Source of the DNA: AC-56 sp963702195
GTDB taxonomy: Bacteria > Actinomycetota > Thermoleophilia > Solirubrobacterales > 70-9
Direction: 5' to 3'
NCBI GenBank assembly: GCA_963702195.1
Contig: OY969725.1
Coordinates: forward strand, 992,001-1,056,000
DNA length: 64,000 nucleotides
Shown: piece after piece, positions 25,033 through 33,529 of the stretch
Position numbering within the stretch: position 1 is the first letter of the stretch
How the letters are laid out: every line of letters begins with the position of its first letter
Made by a program: the position numbers and the translations under genes
Notes under the pieces: model-generated
What the model saw: only the letters and a program-made list of their open reading frames with translations
Databases searched by the model: none
What the model was told of the DNA's origin: nothing

Positions 25033-25920
25033 ATGCGCGCTGACAGGATGGTCGTCGGCGACCAGTACGCCGTGGCCACGAGACGATCCGAGGAGTGGGT
25101 CCGCGTCACGTTCCTGGGCCGGGCTGACCGACGCGCCTACGTCCGGGTCCGCTTCGAGAGCGGGATGGTGCGAGGCGAGACCAGAGAGATCCCCAGCGTG
25201 AACATCGTCGCGGCGTGGGCCGCGCGCTTCCGCCCACAACCCGTGGCCACGCCCTCACGGCCGCGGCGCGTGCCCTTGCCGGGTCCCTGGCCGCCCGAAA
25301 AGGGCCAAAGCGTCCACTGGGCGAGCACGGGCGACATCGCCTGGCGGGTGGACCGCGTCGACGGCGGGTTGTATGAGATCTCCGGCACCTTATTCACGCT
25401 CCGACAGCGACGCGAGGTCCCGCTGGAGGAGCTCCGCCCGGCGGTCGTCGAGGTCGAAGATCGGCCCGCTCCGGCTCGCATCGACCTGCCAGAGGAGGAC
25501 GAGGACCAGACGGCCGACGAGATCCGAGCTGAGACACCGGCGGCGACATCGGAACCGGTGGCCGACGACGTAGTCGCCCGGCTCGTCGCGGACCTAGTGT
25601 TCAGCGAGCGCGCGATCGCCCAGTACGCGCGCCTCGTCAAGCGCGGCGTGCCTCGGGAGGAGCTGAGCGATCGCCTACGCGCGGAGCTGCTCGAGCACGG
25701 TCAACCCAAGCGCATCTACCGCGAGCGCCTGAACAGCCGTCGCCGGCGACGGCTCGGATACCTTCGGATCCGGGTGCGGGGCCGCTTCGACGTCGAGATC
25801 GCCGACAGTCCGTCGAAGGGCGAGCTGGCGACGAGCTACATCGACGAGCTGAAGATCCACCAGAGCCGGGCGCGGCGATCGACGCCCAGGCGTCGGACGC
25901 CCAGGCGGCGAAAAAGGTGA
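25033..25920 (+). CDS. Hypothetical protein, charged, C-terminal Arg-rich
   Basis: A 295-aa protein. Residues ~1-125 look like two small beta-rich modules (YAVATRRSEEWVRVTFLGRA; WRVDRVDGGLYEISGTLFTL). An acidic linker follows at ~140-170, then a helical part and a very basic tail ending RRTPRRRKR. This layout suggests nucleic-acid binding, but no family is recognised. It is the middle gene of a tight run 24796-26328 in which stops and starts lie within a few nucleotides. Confidence 0.6.
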   Translation: MRADRMVVGDQYAVATRRSEEWVRVTFLGRADRRAYVRVRFESGMVRGETREIPSVNIVAAWAARFRPQPVATPSRPRRVPLPGPWPPEKGQSVHWASTGDIAWRVDRVDGGLYEISGTLFTLRQRREVPLEELRPAVVEVEDRPAPARIDLPEEDEDQTADEIRAETPAATSEPVADDVVARLVADLVFSERAIAQYARLVKRGVPREELSDRLRAELLEHGQPKRIYRERLNSRRRRRLGYLRIRVRGRFDVEIADSPSKGELATSYIDELKIHQSRARRSTPRRRTPRRRKR

Positions 25921-25927
25921 GGTGCGC

Positions 25928-26224
25928 ATGAACCTCCGCGCCTTCGTCGAGATGGTGGAGCGTGAGCGTCCGGACGAGATCACGGCGCACGAGCTCGCCG
26001 ACGTCCATCCGCATCCGTGGGTGAGCCGCCATGGGAGCGGCAAGAGGGCCCGGATCCGGATGAAGGTGGGAGAGGTCAAGTACGAGCGCCGCCAGGCCGA
26101 GACCACCTGGAAGCTCGTCGACGAGTGGACCATGGGGCGGCACTGTGATGGCAGCCCACGACGACCCGCTGACACGGGCACTTTGGGCGCATGCCCGAGC
26201 TCCTCCCACGGATCCGGGAGGTGA
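25928..26224 (+). CDS. Hypothetical protein
   Basis: A 98-aa protein, ATG 25928 with an AGGTGAGG-like ribosome-binding site; GTG 25922 is an alternative start. The first ~75 residues are coding-like (MNLRAFVEMVERERPDEITA, RIRMKVGEVKYERRQAETTW). The last ~25 overlap the next small gene and may be poorly constrained. Function unknown. Confidence 0.5.
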   Translation: MNLRAFVEMVERERPDEITAHELADVHPHPWVSRHGSGKRARIRMKVGEVKYERRQAETTWKLVDEWTMGRHCDGSPRRPADTGTLGACPSSSHGSGR

Positions 26225-26328
26225 TCGAGGACGCTGAGGCTGACGGCGCGACGAGCCCTGCGAAGATCGCCGAGCTCCGTGCCAAGCTCAAATGGGTCGA
26301 GGAGCAGCTCGCCGACGAGGATGAATAA
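26191..26328 (+). CDS. Very small helical protein (45 aa)
   Basis: ATG 26191 to TAA 26328 encodes a 45-aa acidic helical peptide, MPELLPRIREVIEDAEADGA then TSPAKIAELRAKLKWVEEQL. The regular charge pattern suggests a coiled coil. It overlaps the end of the preceding gene by 34 nt. Its composition is much more protein-like than the overlapping frame, which is why I list it despite its size. Confidence 0.4.
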   Translation: MPELLPRIREVIEDAEADGATSPAKIAELRAKLKWVEEQLADEDE

Positions 26329-26466
26329 GGGGCGGTCAACGGCCTGCATGTAGCAGCCCGCACACATGCAGCTTGACCAAGGACGGCGACCGAATCGACA
26401 TCAACAGGGCGTCATTTCGGGGTCGGCCTCCAAGTGCGGACCCGCCTGAATCGGCAGTCTGCGCTC

Positions 26467-26517
26467 ACCGGAATCGCGTCAAACAAATAATGCAACGGCG
26501 AGTCGGCGCAGTGCTCG
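26467..26517 (+). repeat. Dispersed repeat, copy 2
   Basis: ACCGGAATCGCGTCAAAC then AAATAATGCAACGGCGAGTC, ending GTGCTCG. The minus frame reads EHCADSPLHYLFDAIPV; the plus frame ends TGIASNK-stop. It lies 49 nt downstream of the minus-strand gene 26566-27480 and 140 nt downstream of the plus-strand small gene. Confidence 0.88.
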
Positions 26518-26565
26518 TTGTCGCGTGAGTGCAGAAGTGCTCCGCGCAGCTGAGCCGCTCCATCC

Positions 26566-27480
26566 TCACGGGATGGAGGACACCGTCTTGGCATCGGTCA
26601 AGACGATCGAAGTGAGGGTTCTCGAGTCGATGAAGTTCTCGGGGTGGGTTAGCTTCTCCGTGTAGGCAAACGCCCGCGAACTCTCCGGGTCGAAGTAGAC
26701 GGTCCTCGTCGATTCCTTGCCGGTATATGCCGAAGTGAACGAGGCCGAGGTGGTTCGACGGCCCAACGGATCCGAGGCGGACCGATCGATGGTGACCTTC
26801 GGCAGTTGTCGGATCACCGCGAACGCCGCGGCTCTGACGGACTCGTCAGCCTCGGGATTCAGTAGGACGAACGCGGCGCGTTCGAACACCTGAACATCGA
26901 TCGGCCCGTCCCCAGGGTTCCATGACTCAAGCTGATCTCGCAATTCGGACGGGTCCGAGGAAAGACTTTGAAAAGGCGGCGTCGAACTTCCACTCCAGCT
27001 CTCGCCGAGCTCGTCCGCGGAGAGCTCCCCGTCCTGCAGAACCTTTGGGCCCTGGTGTGTGCGATTGAGCGCGAACTGATCGTCTGCCTTGATCGCCCTC
27101 GCCCTGTCGCGCGGCCCCGGCCACACGGCGGGACGTTCGATCGTGCGTAGATAGCCGGAGCCGTCCGGACGCACCCAGGCTTCGTAGACGTGTGGCTGGT
27201 AGAACGAGTAGTTGCCCGAGATCGCGAGCGACAGCTGCGTGGTTCGCGTGTATTGGATCCCCATCGGTGCTGACCCTGCCGCGTTCGACCCGAGACCCTG
27301 AGGCTCGCTGGCGCCCCCGCCCCCGCCCAGTATGAGAAAGAGGACAATGGCCACCGTCGCGGCGGCCAGCGCCAACGCGAGGTAGCCGAACCGTCGCCGT
27401 CGGGCCCTGCGTCTCGCCTCCTCGATCAGCGCATCGAGCTCATCCTGCTCGGGTCCCCGTGGGGGAGCTTCAGTGGGCAC
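26566..27480 (-). CDS. Membrane-anchored protein of unknown function, paralogue of 27486-28052
   Basis: A 304-aa protein. A short cytoplasmic head with PEQDELDALIEEARRRARRRR is followed by one TM helix (~res 30-52: YLALALAAATVAIVLFLILG), a Gly-rich linker and a large exterior domain. The start is taken as GTG 27480, 5 nt after the stop of the upstream gene, because the upstream neighbour has the same head sequence at its own start; the longer frame to 27639 overlaps that gene. The exterior part contains TFSS-like beta segments (ISGNYSFYQPHVYEAWVRPD). It resembles actinobacterial CU044_5270-type proteins; function unknown. Confidence 0.72.
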   Translation of the reverse strand: MPTEAPPRGPEQDELDALIEEARRRARRRRFGYLALALAAATVAIVLFLILGGGGGASEPQGLGSNAAGSAPMGIQYTRTTQLSLAISGNYSFYQPHVYEAWVRPDGSGYLRTIERPAVWPGPRDRARAIKADDQFALNRTHQGPKVLQDGELSADELGESWSGSSTPPFQSLSSDPSELRDQLESWNPGDGPIDVQVFERAAFVLLNPEADESVRAAAFAVIRQLPKVTIDRSASDPLGRRTTSASFTSAYTGKESTRTVYFDPESSRAFAYTEKLTHPENFIDSRTLTSIVLTDAKTVSSIP

Positions 27481-27485
27481 GACCG

Positions 27486-28052
27486 TCAGTGCTCCAGGTA
27501 CCAGAGGTGATAGCCGTCGTCGAAGCGCGAGACTGCGAAGCGATGCTGCGCGAGGCTCGCGCTCTTGTTTGGCCCATGGTCGAAGCGGTGGTCGTAGGTA
27601 AGAACCCAGAGCGTGCGATGAGCGACCCTCGGGCCGCACAGGTGCTCGACGCTGCCAAAGGTGCCGGGATGGATCGCGACGTCGATCTTCGGTGAGGTGC
27701 CGATGCGGCGCGCGGCGATGGCACGGGTCGCGGCCCTCGCGTTCTGCGTCAGCGGCAGTGCCTGGAGGCCACGACCGGGACAGCGACGCTCGTAGAGAGC
27801 CTGTCTGGACGCCGAGGTCGGTCGAGCGGCATTGGCTCCGCCACCGGGGCGAGGAGCCGGGCGGTGGGACGGGGTCGTGCCGCCGCCGCCTCCGCCACCA
27901 AACCCGGCGTAAAGGCCGGCGCCGATGCCCAACGCCGCGATCGCCGCGGCTGCATACGCCAGCCGTCGCCGCCGTGCCCTCCGCCGCGCCTCCTCGATGA
28001 TCGCGTCGAGGTCGTCCTGTTCGGGGGGACGAGGTGGAGCATCGAGCTGGAC
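27486..28052 (-). CDS. Membrane-anchored protein of unknown function, start codon unclear
   Basis: About 188 aa. Head PPEQDDLDAIIEEARRRARR, one TM segment (YAAAAIAALGIGAGLYAGFG), a Gly/Pro linker, then a C-terminal exterior domain ending HLWYLEH. The head is nearly identical in pattern to that of the next gene, so they are paralogues. No ATG, GTG or TTG lies in frame between the divergent promoter region and the conserved head; GTC 28052 or ATC 28055 is where the protein should begin, so the boundary is approximate. Divergent from the GntR regulator and probably under its control. Confidence 0.6.
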   Translation of the reverse strand, partial: VQLDAPPRPPEQDDLDAIIEEARRRARRRRLAYAAAAIAALGIGAGLYAGFGGGGGGGTTPSHRPAPRPGGGANAARPTSASRQALYERRCPGRGLQALPLTQNARAATRAIAARRIGTSPKIDVAIHPGTFGSVEHLCGPRVAHRTLWVLTYDHRFDHGPNKSASLAQHRFAVSRFDDGYHLWYLEH

Positions 28053-28058
28053 GATAGA

Positions 28059-28073
28059 GCTAGTATTACTAGC
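28059..28073. promoter_or_regulatory. Palindromic operator between GntR gene and its divergent targets
   Basis: GCTAGTA-T-TACTAGC is a perfect 7-bp palindrome with one central base, ending 3 nt before the GntR start codon. YtrA-type GntR regulators bind such palindromes at their own promoters. TAGTAT on the plus strand and TAGTAA on the minus strand also fit -10 boxes, which would make both transcripts nearly leaderless. Confidence 0.55.
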
Positions 28074-28076
28074 ATC

Positions 28077-28424
28077 ATGCTCGGAGTCAAGGTTGACCGC
28101 CAGGATCCCACCGATCTGCACGAGCAGGTCGCCGCGGAGATCCGACGGGCGATCGCCGAAGGCGAGGCGAAACCCGGTGAACGGCTCCCGCCGGCGCGCG
28201 ACCTCGCCGCCGTCATCGGGGTAAACACGAACACCGTCCTGCGCGCGCTTCGCGCCCTGCGAGACGAGGGCCTGCTGGAGTTTCGTCGCGGTCGTGGGAT
28301 CAGCGTCGCCGGGAGCCCGGAGCGCGGGGCCGTGATCACTCGCGCACGCGAGCTCGTTCGGTTCGCCCGCCAGCATGGCTACCGCCGCGAGGACCTTGTG
28401 CGGCTGATCGAACGGCTCAACTGA
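28077..28424 (+). CDS. GntR-family regulator, YtrA subgroup
   Basis: A 115-aa protein from ATG 28077 with an N-terminal winged helix (DPTDLHEQVAAEIRRAIAEG, then PGERLPPARDLAAVIGVNTN, then TVLRALRALRDEGLLEFRRG) and a short C-terminal helical dimerisation tail. The short tail without a large effector domain is the mark of the YtrA subgroup, which often controls ABC transporters. Here the divergent neighbours are two membrane-anchored proteins instead. Confidence 0.9.
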   Translation: MLGVKVDRQDPTDLHEQVAAEIRRAIAEGEAKPGERLPPARDLAAVIGVNTNTVLRALRALRDEGLLEFRRGRGISVAGSPERGAVITRARELVRFARQHGYRREDLVRLIERLN

Positions 28425-28501
28425 CGCCTGACGGCACGGCGAGCCATCTTCCACCTCTGCTTGAACGCAGGCGCGGCGGCCCAACCTAACGGTTCCCGCC
28501 G

Positions 28502-28551
28502 ACCCGAATCGCGCCAAACAAGTAATACGTCGGCAAGGCGGCGCACTCTTC
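28502..28551 (+). repeat. Dispersed repeat, copy 3
   Basis: ACCCGAATCGCGCCAAAC then AAGTAATACGTCGGCAAGGC, ending CACTCT. The minus frame reads EECAALPTYYLFGAIRVGGN-R-stop; the plus frame ends TRIAPNK-stop. Flanking GCCGAC/GTCGGC and GCGCC/GGCGC form small inverted repeats. Located between the GntR gene and a secreted protein gene; nothing else is supported in 28425-28709. Confidence 0.85.
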
Positions 28552-28709
28552 GTCGCTTCTGAACCTTGATGGTGCGGGTCTGTTGCGGCTGGCCTGGACC
28601 CGGGAGTCGATCGATTCCTTTGACGACGGAGATCGAATCGGCGCGGTGTGCGTGGTGAGGATGGGGGAGACGGTCATGCGCATTGGAGCTCGCGCCACCA
28701 TTGCTCGAT

Positions 28710-29144
28710 TCACGGAAGCAAGGTCAGGCGATCGCGGTCCACGACGCCCAACTTGTGGACGTGCCAGGTGAAGCGGTATGTGCCCGTCTCGGTGTATGCG
28801 CCGTACCAGCCGTCCGGCTGAGAGTGCCCGAAGGTTCGCCTTCGAGCGCAATAACGACTCTTGCCGGGGGGCTTGACGCAGATCCGGTAGTGGACATTGC
28901 GCTCGTGTCTGGCGATGAACACGGTGCCCCAGTCATCGCCGACGTGGCAGCTATGACTCGGGGCTGGCGGATGCTGACCCCTGAAGTCGAGGATGTGACA
29001 GGTCGGATAGGTGCGGAAGCCGTCGCTTGCGGATGCCGGGGTAGCGGTGCTCACCCCGAGGAGGAAGAGGAGGCCCACCGACAGGCAAGTCCACCAGGGG
29101 TGCGAACGAGACTTGCGAACCGGCCTTCGGGCGTTCGGGGCCAA
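28710..29144 (-). CDS. Small secreted protein
   Basis: A 144-aa protein with a clear signal peptide (KSRSHPWWTCLSVGLLFLLG, cleavage near ATPASAS) and a ~100-residue mature domain with four Cys (CHILDF, SCHVGDDW, CVKPPGKSRYC). The pattern suggests a small disulfide-stabilised beta domain (TYRFTWHVHKLGVVDRD at the end). No known family. It shares orientation with the next secreted gene, 16 nt away. Confidence 0.65.
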   Translation of the reverse strand: MAPNARRPVRKSRSHPWWTCLSVGLLFLLGVSTATPASASDGFRTYPTCHILDFRGQHPPAPSHSCHVGDDWGTVFIARHERNVHYRICVKPPGKSRYCARRRTFGHSQPDGWYGAYTETGTYRFTWHVHKLGVVDRDRLTLLP

Positions 29145-29160
29145 GTTCGAACGCTCGGAA

Positions 29161-30057
29161 CTAGAAGCGCCTGAGCCGGGCGGTGAATTGCGCGCCGGCG
29201 AGGCTGAGGTCGGGATCGCCGGGAAAGCTCGTCTTGAGCATCCCGATCCACTGCTCGGGGGACGTGAAGTCAGCCGAGCCAGAGAATGCGTCCTTGGGCG
29301 GAGCCACGTGCGCCGTCGACAGGTCCGGGGCGTAAGTGAATGAACCTTCGGGGCCGGTGTCGAGCGCGAGCCGCCTGACCGTCACCGCACCCACCTGTTC
29401 GGTTTGGAAGGCAATGAACAGGGCCCCGGTTTGTCCCCGGAAATGGTCGGCCTCGAAGCGAAGCGACCCCGATCCGGCGTCGAGGGCGACGCCGTGTGGG
29501 ACATGTGGCTGCGAGCAGTTGAGCGTGGCAGGCTCGATGAAGCCATGGGCGCGACCGGCGCGCACTCGCGTATAGCCGCCCTCACCGCGAAAGCGAATCC
29601 GGCCCCTGAATTGGCCGGTGGCCCCGTCGAATATGACGGCACATCCGATCAGGCGCTGAAAGAGGTAATTCGCGAGGGGGTCGCCTGAGGACTCCAAGGC
29701 CTTGCTTTCGAGCGCCCGGTGCCTGTTTGTCTGGCGGTAGCGCAGGGAGATCTCCCCGAAGCGGCCGAGATTGGCCTTGAGGTGGCGCCGGGTGAGCGTG
29801 GCGCGCGCCATGTAGCTGGACAGGGCGTTGCCTTTCTGAATGTTCACCCACACCCTGCCGCGCCGGCGCGGGTGCTTCCAGCGCTCGGCGCTTATGTAGG
29901 CGCTGTATCCGTTTGAGGTCTTGACCTTCACCCCGGCGTACAGCCCCGTCTTCTTGGCCAGCGCCGTGGGGCTGAAGAGGAGCCCGGCCAGTGCCACCGC
30001 GACGACTGCGGCACCGAGCCCGCGTACCGGCGCCCGATTAGCTTGGCTCACACGCAT
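29161..30057 (-). CDS. Secreted protein of unknown function
   Basis: A 298-aa protein with signal peptide (RGLGAAVVAVALAGLLFSPT, cleavage after ALA). The mature chain is beta-rich (GYSAYISAERW, GRVWVNIQKGNALSSYMARA, FRGRIRFRGEGGYTRVRAGR). It matches uncharacterised secreted proteins common in Thermoleophilia-like genomes by style only. It is upstream of and likely co-transcribed with the 144-aa secreted gene. Confidence 0.68.
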   Translation of the reverse strand: MRVSQANRAPVRGLGAAVVAVALAGLLFSPTALAKKTGLYAGVKVKTSNGYSAYISAERWKHPRRRGRVWVNIQKGNALSSYMARATLTRRHLKANLGRFGEISLRYRQTNRHRALESKALESSGDPLANYLFQRLIGCAVIFDGATGQFRGRIRFRGEGGYTRVRAGRAHGFIEPATLNCSQPHVPHGVALDAGSGSLRFEADHFRGQTGALFIAFQTEQVGAVTVRRLALDTGPEGSFTYAPDLSTAHVAPPKDAFSGSADFTSPEQWIGMLKTSFPGDPDLSLAGAQFTARLRRF

Positions 30058-30181
30058 CGCTCAAACCCTCCTTGGCTGATATCGGCGAAGCCGGCGCGGC
30101 GCTTGATCGAGCGGATGCTGATGTTCAGTTCGGCATGGCCTTTAGCCGTCCGGAGAGGGCGCTGTCCCAAGTGGCCGTGGG

Positions 30182-31070
30182 ATGCTTACGCCGTTGACGT
30201 TCACGGGAGCGATCGCGAGTTGCGCTGCGGGATCCGCATGCGTGTTGGCGCTTGGCATCGGCGCGGCCTCGGCGGTCGGCAGCGGCAGCCATTTGGTGGC
30301 TCGCTCGTCGACCGGCAGGGTTGGCGTCCACGATTCGAGCTCTAATGCCGGATTCTGTCCCAAGGGGACGAGTGTCGCCTCGGGCGGATTCGAAAACCCG
30401 AGCTTCAACCGCAGCACGAGCAAGCTCTTTATCTGGGGCACGAACCCGGTCCTCGCCAGCCGACCGATCGGGCCGGCCTGGCGGACCACCGTCGCCAACC
30501 TCGGAAGCGGCTCAAAGGGGCGCGCCCGGTGGACCGTTTTCGTCTACTGCGATCGCCGCCACGAGCGCCTAACTGAGGTCGACAAGGTCGTCAAGGTCGG
30601 TCCGCGCGAGCGCGGCGCGGCGACCGTTCACTGCCCCGCGGGAAGCGGGATCATCTCCGGCGGCCTCTCCGACGAAGCAGGCGGACCTCAGCTCCTCGAG
30701 GATCTTCGCGGTCAAGTCAAAGCGAAAGGGAAACCGGGGGTGGAGGGGAGTCGCGTTCAACAGGAGCGCCACCCATGCGGGGAAGCTGGTGGTGATCGGC
30801 GCCTGCGAGAGGGACGCCCCCAAGCTCGTCGCGAGGTCAGCGAGCGCCCACGTCCCACGGCTCGGAGCGAACGCGGTGCGGGCTCACTGCCCGGGCGGGC
30901 GCACTGTGCTCTCGGGCGGCTTTGCGACAACCGTGCATCGATCGAACGGCAAGGGAGCGTTCCCGCTTGCCTCGAGGCGAGTGCATGAGCGCACCTGGCG
31001 CGCCGCTGGCTTTGGGAACGGGGCGTCGGGCTCCGTTAGAGCCTTCGCCTATTGCGAGGCCGGCCCATAG
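30182..31070 (+). pseudogene. Secreted repeat protein broken by one frameshift
   Basis: The first part (signal peptide FTGAIASCAAGSACVLALGI, then FCPKGTSVASGGFENPSFNR, WTVFVYCDRR and HCPAGSGIISGGL) reads to ~30670. The continuation (LSSSRIFAVKSKRKGNRGWR, AHCPGGRTVLSGGFATTVHR, GSVRAFAYCEAGP) is in another frame and ends at 31070. Three repeated units, each with CPxGxxxxSGGF...AYC, are visible when both frames are joined. The break lies between ~30665 and 30690 and needs a single-base indel. It could also be an assembly error. Confidence 0.65.
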
Positions 31071-31277
31071 CCACGAGTGCCTGAGGCTCGCCAGGGCCCG
31101 CACAGAAGATCCGTCACCGAGAGGCGCCTGATTCGGTTTCGCCCATCGACGCGCAGGCCCCAGCTCCACGTTGTGGTTTCTCGAGACCGTGACCTCGTCT
31201 CGTTCCGCCGCGCGTCAATTATCAGGTTCCACGCTCGCAGGTCTCAGCGCGAGTCTTCATTTGCCTCGCCGAGGCCC

Positions 31278-31328
31278 ACGGCGATGGGCGCAAACAAATA
31301 ATGCATCGGCAACCCGGCGTACTGCTCC
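31278..31328 (+). repeat. Dispersed repeat, copy 4
   Basis: ACGGCGATGGGCGCAAAC then AAATAATGCATCGGCAACCC, ending ACTGCTCC. The minus frame reads EQYAGLPMHYLFAPIAVG; the plus frame ends AMGANK-stop. Together with copies 6 and 9 it forms the GGCGCAAAC subtype. No gene is seen elsewhere in 31071-31513. Confidence 0.85.
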
Positions 31329-31513
31329 GGGGTGGGAGCCAGTGTTGAGCCCGGTCTCGGTCCCGGATAAGACACTTCAGTGACCCGACCGGGCACGAAC
31401 ATGCGACGCTTGATCGCCCTGACTGGTTGTGAGCTCCGGTTTGCGGCGACCGCCCCGTGCACGATTCGCCTTGACGCGCTTGAGGCTCTGCAATACGGTC
31501 CAGCTCGGCCAAG

Positions 31514-33529
31514 TTGATCGAAGAGGGGGGCCGTGGCAAGGACGCCGAAGCAGGGAGGACGCGGGGGACGCACTGCGTTGGCCCTGGGAGCGAGGCCGCC
31601 CTCCTGTCGCTCGTCGCCCCACAGGCGCTCGCGCAGAGCACCACCACGACCACTCCGGCGCCGGCCTCCTTCCAGAGCCAGTGCGGCGGCGGCGGCTCAG
31701 CGCAGGGCTATCCGGACGCCTCGCCGGCGGATGCCGCCGACCTGTTCACGAGCAGCTTTCCCTGCCTCCTCGACTCGCTGGCCGACGATCCGACGGATTC
31801 GTTCAGCTCACAGGCGTCAGGAGCTCAGGACGAGAGCGGTGGCGATGCGGTCGCCGGCGACTCTGCCCAAGCACCGCTCACGACCACGGACGCGAGCGGC
31901 GAGAGCGTACCCGTCGATCTCGCGCTTGAGCCCGCAGGCGGCGGCTTTCAGCTGGTCGCTCCGCTCATCGACCTCACGCTGCCCGCCGACCTCGGGGATC
32001 GGGTCTCATTCGGCGATCAGGGGATCGCGATCGACGCCGGGGCCACGGATCCGCCGGTGGCGGCCAGCGCGAGCGCCCGGCCGTTCGCGGACGGGAAGGG
32101 GCTCTTTTATGCGAACGCCGCCCCGGCCACCGACGTCGCCCTGGCGCCACTTAGACACGGCCTCGAGGCCACTTATCAGCTGCGCGCCTCCGAGAGCCCT
32201 GATCACCTGCAGATGGGGCTCACGCTCCCCGACGGCGCCAGCCTTGAGGCCGCGGGGCAGGGCGGCGCCTGGATCGCTGAGGGAGACCAGGTGCTGGCGG
32301 ACGTCACTCCGCCGCTCGCCTTCGACGCCGCCGGCAATCCGGTGGCGGCAGCCGTGACCGTGAAAGGCGGCTCGCTCGAAGTCGACCTGCCCGAATCCGA
32401 TCCCAGCACGACCTACCCGATCGCGGTGACGACGATGGTCACTACCTCCTCCACCGTGGCCGCGTCCGACCGCGCGACCGCATCCACCGCCTCGCAGTTC
32501 ACCTTCAACACCACCCCGAAGCTCGGCTACAACGTGATCCAGCTTGGGAACCCCGGTCCCGACGACCCCAACTCCAACTTCGGCTATGCGGAGAACACCG
32601 GCAATGCGACCTGGTACCGGGGCGGCCCGGGGATGATGGAAGACTCGTTTCATCAGGACGAGTATGTGAACCGGGCGCGCGGCCTGCAGCCCCAGCCCAT
32701 GAATGTCCTCTACGTCATTCCCCGACCGGGAATGGCGGACGACAAAATACCGCTCGGCGACCCCAAAGTGCCGGGGAGCACGACCCCCGCCGAGTACGGG
32801 ACTAAGTGCAACCAATACGTGAACCTCCACCGGAACGTGCAGGCGTACGAGATCATGAACGAGCCGAACACCTACAAATACCTGGGCCAGAACCCCGACG
32901 GAACCCCTCGGGCCGCGACCGTCGATCGGTACGCGGACTATGCGATCAGTTGCTACCTGGGGATTCGCGACGCTCGGCCGAACGTCCGCGTGCTCGCCGC
33001 CTCGGAGGACCTGCGGCAGATGTCGCACGACAATCCTCGGCTCACCTACTACGAGTGGCTCTATGAGTTCGCGCAGGACACCCGCATCGCCGCGCCGGAC
33101 CTGATTCTCTCGCTCCACTACTACCCGACCCTCCCCTCTGAGCTCCATTCGCCCGAGCAGGCGGCGAACGCGATGGAGAGCTTCATCGCCTATGACCTTG
33201 CGTTCGGCTCGTGGTCCTGGGACCTCGATCGCGACCTGTGGATCACCGAGATGGGGGTATACGACAGTGACCTCGCCGATAACCACAACCTCGACAGTGA
33301 CGGCGACGCATGCGCCTCCGAGTACAAGCCGAACTATCTAAGCCAGATGTTCGAGAAGGCCGGCACCAACAACACCTACCCCGTCCCGGTCGTGGACGCC
33401 TATCGCTTCACCAGGAACGGAACCGATGGCTACCAGGATGCCGGGGTCTTCGATTCGAATAGGCCATTTCTGAACGGCCGGGAGAAGTGCGGTATCGACG
33501 AGCTCGCCGATGCGGCGTCGGGCGGCTAG
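31514..33529 (+). CDS. Secreted glycoside hydrolase-like protein (TIM-barrel catalytic domain)
   Basis: A ~670-aa protein. The N-terminal ~300 residues are low-complexity and beta-rich. The catalytic domain (~res 335-660) has the clan-A pattern: acid/base Glu in VQAYEIMNEPNTYKY, LSLHYYPTLPSELH, and nucleophile Glu in LWITEMGVYDSDL. This resembles GH5/GH39-type enzymes acting on polysaccharides. The signal peptide seems split between frames: RTALALGA from a GTG at 31533 in one frame and AALLSLVAPQALAQS in the main frame. TTG 31514 is the only start in the main frame, so a small indel near 31590 is likely. The stop overlaps the convergent gene by 4 nt. Confidence 0.72.
   Translation: MIEEGGRGKDAEAGRTRGTHCVGPGSEAALLSLVAPQALAQSTTTTTPAPASFQSQCGGGGSAQGYPDASPADAADLFTSSFPCLLDSLADDPTDSFSSQASGAQDESGGDAVAGDSAQAPLTTTDASGESVPVDLALEPAGGGFQLVAPLIDLTLPADLGDRVSFGDQGIAIDAGATDPPVAASASARPFADGKGLFYANAAPATDVALAPLRHGLEATYQLRASESPDHLQMGLTLPDGASLEAAGQGGAWIAEGDQVLADVTPPLAFDAAGNPVAAAVTVKGGSLEVDLPESDPSTTYPIAVTTMVTTSSTVAASDRATASTASQFTFNTTPKLGYNVIQLGNPGPDDPNSNFGYAENTGNATWYRGGPGMMEDSFHQDEYVNRARGLQPQPMNVLYVIPRPGMADDKIPLGDPKVPGSTTPAEYGTKCNQYVNLHRNVQAYEIMNEPNTYKYLGQNPDGTPRAATVDRYADYAISCYLGIRDARPNVRVLAASEDLRQMSHDNPRLTYYEWLYEFAQDTRIAAPDLILSLHYYPTLPSELHSPEQAANAMESFIAYDLAFGSWSWDLDRDLWITEMGVYDSDLADNHNLDSDGDACASEYKPNYLSQMFEKAGTNNTYPVPVVDAYRFTRNGTDGYQDAGVFDSNRPFLNGREKCGIDELADAASGG

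Noticed and set aside
24427..25239. 270-aa minus-strand frame
   Set aside because: It covers two plus-strand genes with better starts and motifs, and has no domain of its own.
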